Source: Clostridium sp. AM58-1XD
GTDB taxonomy: Bacteria > Bacillota > Clostridia > Lachnospirales > Lachnospiraceae
Assembly: GCF_003464085.1 (NCBI RefSeq)
Contig: NZ_QSDR01000048.1
Span: forward strand, 1 to 23,322
Length of the DNA stretch: 23,322 nt
Reading direction: 5' to 3'
A program made the position numbers and the translations under genes. Positions 14,626-21,894 of the stretch are shown in pieces. Position 1 is the first letter of the stretch. Each line of letters starts with the position of its first letter. The notes below the pieces were generated by a model. That model ran no database searches, was not told the DNA's origin, and was given only the letters and a program-made list of their open reading frames with translations.

Positions 14626-16275
14626 CTAAATTGGATAGTGCTGAATCACATATCTGCATTTACCATTATTTTTTGCTTCGTACATGGCCGTATCCGCTAT
14701 CCCCATTAGCTGTTCGGCTGTTATGCTTTCCCCATGAGTCTCCTTAAAATCCACCACAACCGCGCCGATTGAGCAGGCCACCAGCAGACTTTTTCTGCTG
14801 CCCCGAAGGACAAACCGGCTGTGGGAAGGGTTATTGACCCAGTCTAGGCCAGACTCTAAGGCTGCCAGCCTTTCCCGTTCCTCTACAATGGATAGGAACT
14901 CATCACCGCCCACTCGTCCGACAATTCCTCCTGTTTCACGCACAAGCAGGGACGCGATGAACAGGAGCGCCTGGTCTCCCACGCTATGACCATAGTTTGT
15001 GTTAAACGCCTTGAAATCGTCCACATCCACAAACAGCACAGCCATGGGTGTACTGTCCGACTGGTGACGGTCTATTGCGTCTGAAAGATACCTGCGGATA
15101 TTTTCAGCATTATACACCTGGGTCAAAGCGTCCTTTTGCGCCATCTCCTGCAAAAGCTGTTCTCTTTTGGCTTTAGCTACATTTTCTGTTTCAATAAAAG
15201 AGAGCAGACCATTGATTTCCTCCGACAATGTGCCCAACTCGTCTTTCCTGACAGTCTCTATACGAAGGGAATAATCCTGATTCTGCTGGATTCCATTCAG
15301 TGTATCAGAGATATGATGGATTGGCTGCACAATACGCCTGGATACAAACCGCCCCAGTAGCACGGTCAGTATGGTGCACAGTAGCATAAGGAAACTAAAC
15401 AAAAGGAATGAAATCTGCACCCGGCTCAGGAAACAGTCCATATTCACCGACAGCAGGACGTGCCAGTCCGTATACTCCACATTGGAATAATAAGTGATGT
15501 AGCTATTTTTGCCGACCCGGTAAGTAAAGCTCCCCTGTGGGTGCGCAGCAAAGTCAATGGCGTTATATTTTTCCTGGTAATCCTTCCGCTCCTCGTTGGA
15601 TGTGACGAAAGTTTCACGTTTATCATCCTGTGTACCAGCGCTGATAATGTTCTGGTTTCCATCTAAAAGATAGAACGTGGATTCATTCCAGAGCTTTGCC
15701 CGCTTACGTATATTATCGTAGAAGTCCAAATTGATTTCGGACAGGACATATCCTATAACCTTGTCGTGATCCGCTATTTTTGCAATCGCTATGACTGACT
15801 GCACGTTCCTGCCATTCTGCTGATAGCTCAAAGTATTAGTAATGTAAAAAGAATCTCCATTCATTCGATCAATCAGTGTATCTAATCCCAGATCAGCATG
15901 AGCCGCTGAACTTTCATTGCTGGAGGCAATCAGGTGATTATTGGTGTCTACCAGCATAATACTCTTCAGATATTGAGTGGCCTGTACGCGGGAATAGAGA
16001 ATATTATCGAGATATCGAAGCATATCCTGATCCAATTTCCCGCGCAGAGCGGCCTGTGATACATCCATACTTCCCAGAATATTCAGATTGTTTCTCTGCT
16101 GCCCACAAAAATCACCCATTTCAGCAAGCTGTGAATTTGCCACGGCTTCAAGACTTTCCTGTACTACTTTTTTCAATTTAACATTATATGTAAATGTAAG
16201 CAACAAACCGAACATTAAAAAAGGAACAACTATTAAAGCAATGACCAGCTGATACATGGAATTCCGTATGTTCAT
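14626..16275 (-). CDS. Membrane diguanylate cyclase: dCache-HAMP-GGDEF
   Basis: This 549-residue protein has TM1 (about 10-29), an extracytoplasmic double-Cache sensor (about 35-280), TM2 (about 286-308), HAMP (about 309-362, RRIVQPIHHISDTL) and a GGDEF domain (about 380-545). The active-site motif RVGGDEF is intact (GGDEF 456-460), as are the Mg/GTP residues in FVDVDDFKAFNTNYGH. It should convert two GTP into c-di-GMP at the membrane in response to a small extracellular ligand. The usual I-site is absent (RETG where RxxD would lie), so product inhibition at that site is unlikely. The ATG at 16275 follows a GGGGG stretch about 10 bases upstream. It stands alone, separated by a chemoreceptor remnant from the downstream kinase operon. 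Confidence 0.93.
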   Translation of the reverse strand: MNIRNSMYQLVIALIVVPFLMFGLLLTFTYNVKLKKVVQESLEAVANSQLAEMGDFCGQQRNNLNILGSMDVSQAALRGKLDQDMLRYLDNILYSRVQATQYLKSIMLVDTNNHLIASSNESSAAHADLGLDTLIDRMNGDSFYITNTLSYQQNGRNVQSVIAIAKIADHDKVIGYVLSEINLDFYDNIRKRAKLWNESTFYLLDGNQNIISAGTQDDKRETFVTSNEERKDYQEKYNAIDFAAHPQGSFTYRVGKNSYITYYSNVEYTDWHVLLSVNMDCFLSRVQISFLLFSFLMLLCTILTVLLGRFVSRRIVQPIHHISDTLNGIQQNQDYSLRIETVRKDELGTLSEEINGLLSFIETENVAKAKREQLLQEMAQKDALTQVYNAENIRRYLSDAIDRHQSDSTPMAVLFVDVDDFKAFNTNYGHSVGDQALLFIASLLVRETGGIVGRVGGDEFLSIVEERERLAALESGLDWVNNPSHSRFVLRGSRKSLLVACSIGAVVVDFKETHGESITAEQLMGIADTAMYEAKNNGKCRYVIQHYPI

Positions 16276-16354
16276 TTTTCAATTTCCCCCAGAATACAAC
16301 AACAATTCGGGATTTTAAGGCAAAACGCCTCTTTATCCTTTTGACTATAAGCAA

Positions 16355-16383
16355 AGTTTAGCATAGGAGCCTTAGGAAATCAA
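16355..16383 (-). promoter_or_regulatory. Possible promoter of the dCache-GGDEF gene
   Basis: TTGATT (16383-16378) and TAAACT (16360-16355) are 17 bases apart on the minus strand, about 80 bases upstream of the start codon. Each hexamer matches consensus at four of six positions, so support is moderate. Confidence 0.35.
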
Positions 16384-16474
16384 GTTGAAGAGAGATGAAA
16401 GTGCTGATATCATGAAATTAATTTTAAAAAGCAGCTATGAATAAAAATCTCTGCGTTTTCTCTGCATATTAATA

Positions 16475-16490
16475 ATGAGAACGTTTTCAT
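16475..16490. promoter_or_regulatory. cre-like (LacI-family operator) palindrome
   Basis: ATGAGAACGTTTTCAT is a near-perfect palindrome centred on CG and matches the catabolite-response element pattern with one mismatch. It lies about 18 bases ahead of the winged-helix remnant on the + strand and about 200 bases upstream of the dCache-GGDEF gene on the - strand. Function is inferred only from pattern. Confidence 0.35.
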
Positions 16491-16507
16491 AAAAGGAACC
16501 CAAATCG

Positions 16508-16630
16508 GTGGATCGGAATCAACAGCTATATCAATATCTATACCAGACGATTACCACGCAGATGGGAATCGCTACGGTCCACAAAGTGATGAAACTGCTT
16601 GCTGAAGAAGGATATATCCGCACTACTTCT
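16508..16630 (+). pseudogene. Winged-helix regulator-like remnant
   Basis: A GTG-started reading frame gives QLYQYLYQTITTQMGIAT, then VHKVMKLLAEEGYIRT, resembling the recognition helix and wing of a small winged-helix transcription regulator (GntR- or Fur-like; the family cannot be settled from this length). AAAGGAAC lies upstream at 16492-16499. Past about 16630 the frame is antisense to the IS4-type transposase remnant, so the regulator-like part is cut there. Confidence 0.4.
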
Positions 16631-16892
16631 GGTTTTAAACGCTTTCTCAGTTGTAAATATCCCTGTACGGATAACTGCATAGGCCAGGCCGCTTTCTGTT
16701 TAAAATAATTTCTAAACTCAAAGATGGTAGTAAGCCCTTTTTTAGAAAGGCAGCACAGCAGCATATCTTTTATGACATATTATGATCTCTTGTAAAAGTA
16801 TTGCTATCTTTTTTTCTTGCATGATTCGCAAGTTCCGGATCCATTAGCCGATTCGAGAATTTTTGGAATCTCTGTATGTAGGATTTTTCCAT
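16630..16892 (-). pseudogene. IS4-family transposase N-terminal remnant
   Basis: The ATG at 16892 opens MEKSYIQRFQKFSNRLMDPE, then LANHARKKDSNTFTRDHNMS and a stop. After a one-base loss the frame resumes as DMLLCCLSKKGLTTIFEFRN, then YFKQKAAWPMQLSVQGYLQL and RKRLKPEV. This is the N-terminal DNA-binding part of IS4-type transposases found widely in Clostridia. The DDE catalytic core is absent; the sequence changes to the regulator remnant near 16630. No terminal inverted repeats were recognised. Confidence 0.65.
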
Positions 16893-16923
16893 ATGCACCC
16901 CTGCTTATATTTCATCCTAATAA

Positions 16924-16955
16924 AAGGAATCTGCCTACTTTCAGACAGATTCCTT
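16924..16955 (-). terminator. Rho-independent terminator of the PAS-GGDEF gene
   Basis: AAGGAATCTG (16924-16933) and CAGATTCCTT (16946-16955) form a perfect 10-bp stem with a 12-base loop. On the minus strand it is followed by TTTATTAGG, fitting termination downstream of the gene ending at 17137. Confidence 0.7.
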
Positions 16956-16992
16956 CAAGTGACTCTTAAGTTTATGATGTTGTGCAGAGCAA

Positions 16993-17056
16993 GTGGTTTT
17001 TTTTACTGTGACACCACGAAAGCGCCCTGATGGTTAGAAAAACCACAGGACGTTTC
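16993..17056. repeat. Two adjacent inverted repeats of unknown role
   Basis: GTGGT (16993-16997) pairs with ACCAC (17013-17017). It abuts a longer imperfect hairpin in which GAAA, CG and CCTG(A)TGGTT (17018-17035) pair with AACCACAGG, CG and TTTC (17041-17056). Neither has a clear T-run, so these are not obvious terminators. They may be mobile-element ends or mRNA-stabilising structures. Confidence 0.45.
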
Positions 17057-17136
17057 TGGTGCCATATCGCTATACGCTCATAACACAGGCAGTAACATGG
17101 CAGATCGTGTGCTATTCGCCGCCGTATTCATGCATT

Positions 17137-18729
17137 TTACTCATCTTCCCCGTACACGCAGTATCGGTTTCTCCCGTCATTTTTCGCACGATATAAAGCC
17201 TGATCGCTTCTCTGGATCAGCAGGTCAATATCTATATTCGCATCGCTGCTTTGGGCGATCCCCACACTTGCTGACAGGGATACTGCCTGTCCGGCGGCCT
17301 GGAATTCCCTCCGAATCTCCTTGAGAAAGCTGCCGGCTTCCATCTCCAGCTGCCGAATCGAACAATCTCCAAGACGGACCACCAGGAACTCATCACCGCC
17401 GAGGCGCGTCACGAAGTCCTCCCGGAAGCTCTCCATCAGCACTTCGGCCGTATGAATCAGGACCGCGTCCCCTACCTTATGTCCATATGTATCGTTAATC
17501 TCCTTAAAGCAGTCCAGATCGATATACAGAAGGCTGACTGTCTTATCATCGCGGTTGTTGAGTATATATTTATAAAAACATCTACGATTATAAAGTCCTG
17601 TTAAAAAATCTGTATTGGAACTGTGAAGAATCTTTTTCTCAAGGCTGCGCTCCACTGTCACATCCCGGAAAATACATAGCTTACCAACAACATTATGGAA
17701 AATATCATAGATGATGTTCTCATGAACCTCCAGCATTCTTACAGAATCATCCGGAAGAGATACCCTGGCCTCAACGTATCCTTCGTTATTGATCGTGCGC
17801 GGCTCCTCAAACGCCTCCGCTATCCAGTCTTCATAATCTCTATCCAGTATCTTCGTCTTATCCGTCTGAAAATATTCTTCAAACTTTGCATTGACATTGA
17901 GTATCCGTCCTTCTTTGTTCCACAGGAGAATGGCATAGGGCATACTTTGAAGCAGAATCTCAATCTCTGTGCTCATGTTCCCCAGATCAGTCACGTCATG
18001 TCCGATTCCTACCGTACCCAGAATTGTTACGCCGTCCCTGTCGATAATAGGCGTTTTATAAGTGCGGAGCTGGCGCATCCCGCGGGAACATTTCACTTCC
18101 TCCGTAAACTGCAGAGTCCGGCGGGCCTTCATGACCGCCTCTTCGGATTCTCTGCAGGCTGCCTCTCCGTTCTCAATATCATCTGGAGAAACGCCCCATA
18201 TGTAACAGTGATCCTGCCCCGTTACGTCCTCCCTGGATTTTCCGACTACAGAGCAGAATGCCTTGTTGACTTTCACATGAGTGCCGTCCAGAGCTTTAAA
18301 CCACATCATATCAGGAAGGCTGTCTATAGCGGTATCCAGATAGGTTCTTGTCATGTATAGATCATATTCAAGCTTTATGCGTTTAAAGATATGTTCCATG
18401 CATATCCGAACGCGTTCCCGATTAAACGGCATGTCCCAGAATTCATCCGCAGCTTCCAATTCTGCCGGTTCAAAACGTCCGATCCGCTCGTGTTCCCCGC
18501 AGTAGATCAAAACTGCCTCTTTTTTACAGAGGGAGCGCAGTTCTGCCGGAAGAAGCGCCGTCCCCAGATTCCAGATCACCACCTGGCTGTCCAATAACAG
18601 CTGAGGATCAGGAATCGTCCTTTCAATCACGCAGTGAGAAAAATGTTCCAGCGGAGGAATCCTGCGGACTGTCTCGCCAATTACAGAATTATTGCTGAAA
18701 ACAGAAATTTGAAGACTGCACTGATACAT
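17137..18729 (-). CDS. Pseudo-receiver/PAS/PAS/GGDEF diguanylate cyclase
   Basis: This soluble 530-residue protein has an N-terminal receiver-like fold (about 1-118; sequence such as VVIWNLG and FWDMPFNRERV, but without the acidic pocket or phospho-Asp of true receivers). Two PAS domains follow (about 130-252, with DMMWFKALDGTHVKVNKAFC, and about 258-370, ending CIFRDVTVERS). The GGDEF domain has DFLTGLYNRR, YIDLDCFKEINDTYGHKVGD and RLGGDEF (444-448). The active site is intact. The I-site position reads FRED rather than RxxD, so feedback inhibition there is doubtful. No membrane segment is seen, so it senses a cytoplasmic cue. GGGAGG lies 7 bases before the ATG. The gene starts 2 bases after the stop of an EAL-domain remnant, indicating it once followed a phosphodiesterase in an operon. 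Confidence 0.93.
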   Translation of the reverse strand: MYQCSLQISVFSNNSVIGETVRRIPPLEHFSHCVIERTIPDPQLLLDSQVVIWNLGTALLPAELRSLCKKEAVLIYCGEHERIGRFEPAELEAADEFWDMPFNRERVRICMEHIFKRIKLEYDLYMTRTYLDTAIDSLPDMMWFKALDGTHVKVNKAFCSVVGKSREDVTGQDHCYIWGVSPDDIENGEAACRESEEAVMKARRTLQFTEEVKCSRGMRQLRTYKTPIIDRDGVTILGTVGIGHDVTDLGNMSTEIEILLQSMPYAILLWNKEGRILNVNAKFEEYFQTDKTKILDRDYEDWIAEAFEEPRTINNEGYVEARVSLPDDSVRMLEVHENIIYDIFHNVVGKLCIFRDVTVERSLEKKILHSSNTDFLTGLYNRRCFYKYILNNRDDKTVSLLYIDLDCFKEINDTYGHKVGDAVLIHTAEVLMESFREDFVTRLGGDEFLVVRLGDCSIRQLEMEAGSFLKEIRREFQAAGQAVSLSASVGIAQSSDANIDIDLLIQRSDQALYRAKNDGRNRYCVYGEDE

Positions 18730-18731
18730 AT

Positions 18732-18812
18732 TTATCCCTCCCTCATGTGAAGAACCGTCCGCTCAAACTTCTCGGCAGGCACAGGCTTGGCAAAACAATA
18801 CCCTTCTACGAT
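18732..18812 (-). pseudogene. C-terminal scar of an EAL-domain phosphodiesterase
   Basis: The 26 codons before TAA at 18734-18732 read IVEGYCFAKPVPAEKFERTV and LHMREG. This matches the closing segment of EAL c-di-GMP phosphodiesterases (G-Y-x-F-x-K-P-x-P-x-E-x-F). An in-frame TGA stands directly upstream (18815-18813), and nothing further EAL-like precedes it. The rest of the gene has been deleted, leaving its 3' end and the ribosome site of the next gene. Confidence 0.7.
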
Positions 18813-18939
18813 TCACAGTGTATAGTTTCCGGAATTTCAATCGGAAAACATCCCCTATTTAATCAAGTTTCACTGTCATAAGGACATAACTGCGAGGCTG
18901 CCGCATGTTATTCCCGTTTGTGACATTAACGTTTATATA

Positions 18940-18968
18940 ATTATACAGCTTACCATAATAAAAGACAA
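18940..18968 (-). promoter_or_regulatory. Sigma-A type promoter towards the PAS-GGDEF gene
   Basis: TTGTCT (18968-18963) and a perfect TATAAT (18945-18940) are 17 bases apart on the minus strand. It gives a leader of about 200 bases that includes the EAL scar. It may be the original promoter of the lost EAL gene. Confidence 0.6.
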
Positions 18969-19014
18969 CAAAAACACGGAATAACGGCCTTTTTTCGCAT
19001 TTATAAGCGATCCT

Positions 19015-19043
19015 TTGGATTATGAAGAAATTTGTAGTATACT
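19015..19043 (+). promoter_or_regulatory. Sigma-A type promoter of the ECF sigma operon
   Basis: TTGGAT (19015-19020) and TATACT (19038-19043) are separated by 17 bases. The leader to the ATG at 19149 is about 100 bases and A/T-rich. An additional autoregulatory ECF-type promoter (AAC at -35) was not evident. Confidence 0.6.
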
Positions 19044-19148
19044 TTCAAATGTAAAAACGATTTATTTCGTGCATATACATCAAATATTTTTTCAAAATTA
19101 TGTCACAGGCACGTCTCATGACTGTCTAAACTTTATGGAGGTAAAAAA

Positions 19149-20009
19149 ATGAATCTTAAATATACGGATTTAGAAACAAGAGAATTGATTGAGCGTTCGG
19201 TTGAGGGAAATAAAGAAGCTTTGGAAATGCTCCTGACAAGTATTCAGGATATCGTTTTCAACATGTCCCTGAGGATGCTGGGAACCGTACCGGACGCAGA
19301 AGATGCAGCTCAGGACATCCTGATCCGTGTGATGACGAAGCTCTCTTCCTTTCGGGGGGAATGTATGTTTCAGACATGGGTGTACCGGCTGGCTGTAAAT
19401 TATCTGCTGAACTACAAAAAGTCTATGTTCGTTCACAGACCTCTGGATTTTGAGTTCTATGGAAACGATATCCGCTATGCCAAGATTGATGAAGCGGATG
19501 AGATCATTGATGAGGTGAGCAGAGAACAGATGGCGGACGAGCTGAAGCTGTCGTGTACAAACGTACTTCTCCAATGTCTGGATGCGGAAAGCCGATGTAT
19601 TTTCATCATGGGAACCATGTTTAAAATTAGCAGCACGGCTGCCAGTGATGTTCTGGGTATCTCACCAGCCGCATACCGTCAGCGCCTGTCCAGATCCAGA
19701 AAAAAAGTGGCTGACTTTCTGGAACAGTACTGTGGTCTCGCCGGGTCTCCGCTCTGTTCCTGTAAAAAGCGGGTTGCCTACGCCGTTTCCCAGGGACGGA
19801 TCAATCCTCAGAACCTGGAATATGCCGGGCTGCATCCTCTGAAAGAGGAAGTTCTTTCGGAATACAGAGAAGAGATGGAACATCTGGATGCCCTTGCATG
19901 TTCCTTCGAAGCGTTTCCATGTTACCAGTCCCCCGTCTCTGCCGGGGCCGTCATTGAACAGCTGATAAACTCTGAGCATTACAAACGGATACGTCAGTTT
20001 CCGAAATAA
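19149..20009 (+). CDS. ECF-type RNA polymerase sigma factor with Cys-containing C-terminal extension
   Basis: The protein is 286 residues. Region 2 is at about 24-92 (DAEDAAQDILIRVMTKLSSF, then FQTWVYRLAVNYLL) and region 4 at about 134-191 (LQCLDAESRCIFIMGTMFKI, ISPAAYRQRLSRSRKKVADF). Past the usual ECF length of about 180-200 residues it carries an extra 90 residues with C195, C203 and C205 (CGLAGSPLCSCKKRV), then helical sequence and C251/C258. Such extensions occur in some ECF groups and may bind metal or act as an internal control domain. GGAGG seven bases before the ATG supports the start. It is co-directional with a small membrane protein 18 bases downstream, with no classical zinc-binding anti-sigma factor. 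It directs transcription of an unknown regulon. Confidence 0.92.
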   Translation: MNLKYTDLETRELIERSVEGNKEALEMLLTSIQDIVFNMSLRMLGTVPDAEDAAQDILIRVMTKLSSFRGECMFQTWVYRLAVNYLLNYKKSMFVHRPLDFEFYGNDIRYAKIDEADEIIDEVSREQMADELKLSCTNVLLQCLDAESRCIFIMGTMFKISSTAASDVLGISPAAYRQRLSRSRKKVADFLEQYCGLAGSPLCSCKKRVAYAVSQGRINPQNLEYAGLHPLKEEVLSEYREEMEHLDALACSFEAFPCYQSPVSAGAVIEQLINSEHYKRIRQFPK

Positions 20010-20027
20010 TATCGAAAGGAAAAAAAT

Positions 20028-20342
20028 ATGATAATTTTATATTTGCTGATTTTAGGAATTATCATAGGTACAGCCGACGTGCTGCCTATGGTTAAAATGA
20101 AACTTGATAAATATTCGGTTGCTTCTGCATTTGTATTCCACCTGACCGCTCCATTCATTTTATATTATTTGAATATAAAAACCGCTTTTTGGCTGAAAGG
20201 AGGAATTACATATCTCGTGCTGGCAATACCCATGGTGATCCTGGTTGCAAGGGACGATAAGAAATCTGCGCCGGTCATGTGTATTTCTTCGATTGTATTC
20301 GGTACTGTGGCGGGGCTATTCCAATACTTTGTTTTCCCGTAG
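20028..20342 (+). CDS. Small four-TM membrane protein paired with the sigma factor
   Basis: These 104 residues are strongly hydrophobic, with about four membrane segments (about 1-20, 30-48, 52-74, 82-103) and short charged turns (KMKLDK, RDDKKS). AAAGGA lies 8 bases ahead of the ATG, and the gene starts 18 bases after the sigma-factor stop, so the two are surely one operon. I do not recognise a family. By position it may modulate the sigma factor or be its target. It lacks the cytoplasmic anti-sigma domain of known anti-sigma proteins. Confidence 0.8.
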   Translation: MIILYLLILGIIIGTADVLPMVKMKLDKYSVASAFVFHLTAPFILYYLNIKTAFWLKGGITYLVLAIPMVILVARDDKKSAPVMCISSIVFGTVAGLFQYFVFP

Positions 20343-20373
20343 CCTGTTTCAATACAGCATGGTATGAAAGAAG

Positions 20374-20398
20374 GGCCGCCTCCGGTACCCTTACGGCC
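20374..20398. terminator. Weak hairpin between convergent genes
   Basis: GGCCG (20374-20378) pairs with CGGCC (20394-20398), with an alternative AAGGG/CCCTT pairing inside. The minus side continues CTTCTTTC. It lies between the membrane-protein gene and the convergent CapA-like gene, so a terminator role is plausible, but the T-run is poor. Confidence 0.3.
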
Positions 20399-20436
20399 GT
20401 TGGCGCGCCCTCATGCCCTCATTCTAACTAATCTCA

Positions 20437-21666
20437 TCATTCGGTGACAACTTCTCCGCTGTACCGGTCATATGTTACTCCGAAAGAAATTCCTTCCATG
20501 TAATTGTAGAATTCCTGCAGCTTTTCCTCATCGGTCAGCCTTCTCGTAAAACCGGCTCCCGATGTTCCTGGAATTAACTGCATCACAATGCCTTTTGTTT
20601 CAGCGGGTTCTGCAATATCACCGCCTGCTGTCTTTTCCTCCGATTCAGGAAGTGTCACACGGAGCAGCGCTGTCCTTGGAATCGAGCTTCCGAACACGAA
20701 ATTACCCAGACTGTATACAATTGGTTTTCCCTTGTAATATTCGATCCCCTGGAGTACGTGAGGATGACTTCCGATCACCAAATCCGCGCCCGCATCAATA
20801 TATTGCTGTCCAAGAATCCTCTGATAATCCTGGGGAATTTCATCCCGTTCAACTCCCCAATGGACGAAAACGATTACGTAATCGTTCTTTTCTTTCAGCT
20901 CTTTGATTTCTTCCAGAAGAACAGCCGGGTCATATGTGGCAAGCATGCCCGTATGGTTCTTTCCCGCCGCCCAGCTTGATTCCGGTATGACTCTCGTAGC
21001 TCCGATAACGGCAATGTTCATCCCACGGATATTCACAGTTACAGCCTCCTTTGCCTGATCCAGATTTTCTCCTGCCCCAGTATGGAGAATTCCGGCCGCA
21101 TCCAGTACAGCTGCAGAATCCATAAGTGCATCCTGACCGAAATCCAGTGCATGGTTGTTGGCAAGTGTGACTCCATCGATTCCCATTTTCTGAAATATGG
21201 ATACTCTCTCAGGCGGAAGGCGGAAGGTAAATTGTTTATCCTCTGCCTGAGTTCCCCTGTCGCTGAATGGGAACTCCTGATTTACCATAAAAAAATCAGC
21301 CTCCTGAATGGCTTGCCGGTATCCTTCATCCAGTACTCCATGAATTCCACCTGCTTTTTCATATGCATTCAGAACATGATCGGAAAGGAGGACATCGCCT
21401 CCAAACAGCAGAGTCACGTGTTGGCTGCTCTCCTGTTCACCGGCAGGGTCGCCGCCCTCATCTGTCCCGGATGGGAGGCCTGCCAGCGGGTTGGAATCCG
21501 GTTCTACCGAATGGGGGGCCGTCTCTTCCTCCGGCCTTCTTGTCACTTCGATTACAGCGTTTGTCTGAATAACGGTTTCTGCGACCCTCTCTTCTCCCTT
21601 GTGGCAGCCGGCCAGAAATCCTACCGCCGCCAGCGCCAGGACACATCTGAATATCATTTTTCTCAC
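20437..21666 (-). CDS. CapA/PGA-type metallophosphatase-like lipoprotein
   Basis: This 409-residue protein has a lipoprotein signal peptide (MRKMIFRCVL then lipobox LAGC, C21), a Glu/Pro/Gly-rich linker (about 25-82) and a calcineurin-like PGA_cap domain. Key motifs are LLFGGDVLLSDH (D91), VNQEFPF, LANNHALDFG (N171, H172), VHWGVE (H269) and GSHPHVLQG (H301, H303). The family was first known from poly-gamma-glutamate capsule genes, but many members stand alone, as here with no capB/capC, and the true reaction is unsettled. It is presumably attached to the outer face of the membrane. The start is a GTG preceded by AAGGAGGAA about 9 bases away; the next ATG would be too far from that site. It is transcribed convergently to the sigma operon. 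Confidence 0.92.
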   Translation of the reverse strand: MRKMIFRCVLALAAVGFLAGCHKGEERVAETVIQTNAVIEVTRRPEEETAPHSVEPDSNPLAGLPSGTDEGGDPAGEQESSQHVTLLFGGDVLLSDHVLNAYEKAGGIHGVLDEGYRQAIQEADFFMVNQEFPFSDRGTQAEDKQFTFRLPPERVSIFQKMGIDGVTLANNHALDFGQDALMDSAAVLDAAGILHTGAGENLDQAKEAVTVNIRGMNIAVIGATRVIPESSWAAGKNHTGMLATYDPAVLLEEIKELKEKNDYVIVFVHWGVERDEIPQDYQRILGQQYIDAGADLVIGSHPHVLQGIEYYKGKPIVYSLGNFVFGSSIPRTALLRVTLPESEEKTAGGDIAEPAETKGIVMQLIPGTSGAGFTRRLTDEEKLQEFYNYMEGISFGVTYDRYSGEVVTE

Positions 21667-21730
21667 TGCTGTCTGTTCCTCCTTCTACAACCTGGTTCTT
21701 CCATCATCCTTTACCGTATGCCGGCAGAAA

Positions 21731-21781
21731 ATAACCCATATTCTGTTCCGAGGCCGCTGCCAGGTCCAAAATATGGGTTAT
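21731..21781 (-). terminator. Rho-independent terminator of pepT
   Basis: ATAACCCATATT (21731-21742) and AATATGGGTTAT (21770-21781) form a perfect 12-bp stem. On the minus strand it is followed by TTTCTG, fitting termination after the peptidase T gene that ends at 21895, before the next minus-strand gene. Confidence 0.65.
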
Positions 21782-21894
21782 GGTCATTTTATTTACGTTC
21801 GTTCCTCGCTTCCATAAAATTCACGAAAATCACCATGAACTTGCGAGCAGGCCGCTGCAGACAGTTTCTGCATGCCCGGGACGCACAACGGTTC

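Larger units (their letters stand above)
16276..17136. other. 860-base debris zone between two GGDEF genes
   Basis: No intact gene is visible. The stretch holds the probable promoter of the dCache-GGDEF gene, a cre-like palindrome, the winged-helix and IS4 transposase remnants in opposite orientation, a terminator at 16924-16955, and two further hairpins at 16993-17017 and 17018-17056. The pattern suggests repeated insertion and deletion. Confidence 0.6.
18730..19148. other. Divergent intergenic region
   Basis: Apart from the EAL scar (18732-18812), this region holds two divergent promoters about 75 bases apart, one for the PAS-GGDEF gene and one for the ECF sigma gene. No other gene or clear operator is visible. 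Confidence 0.6.
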
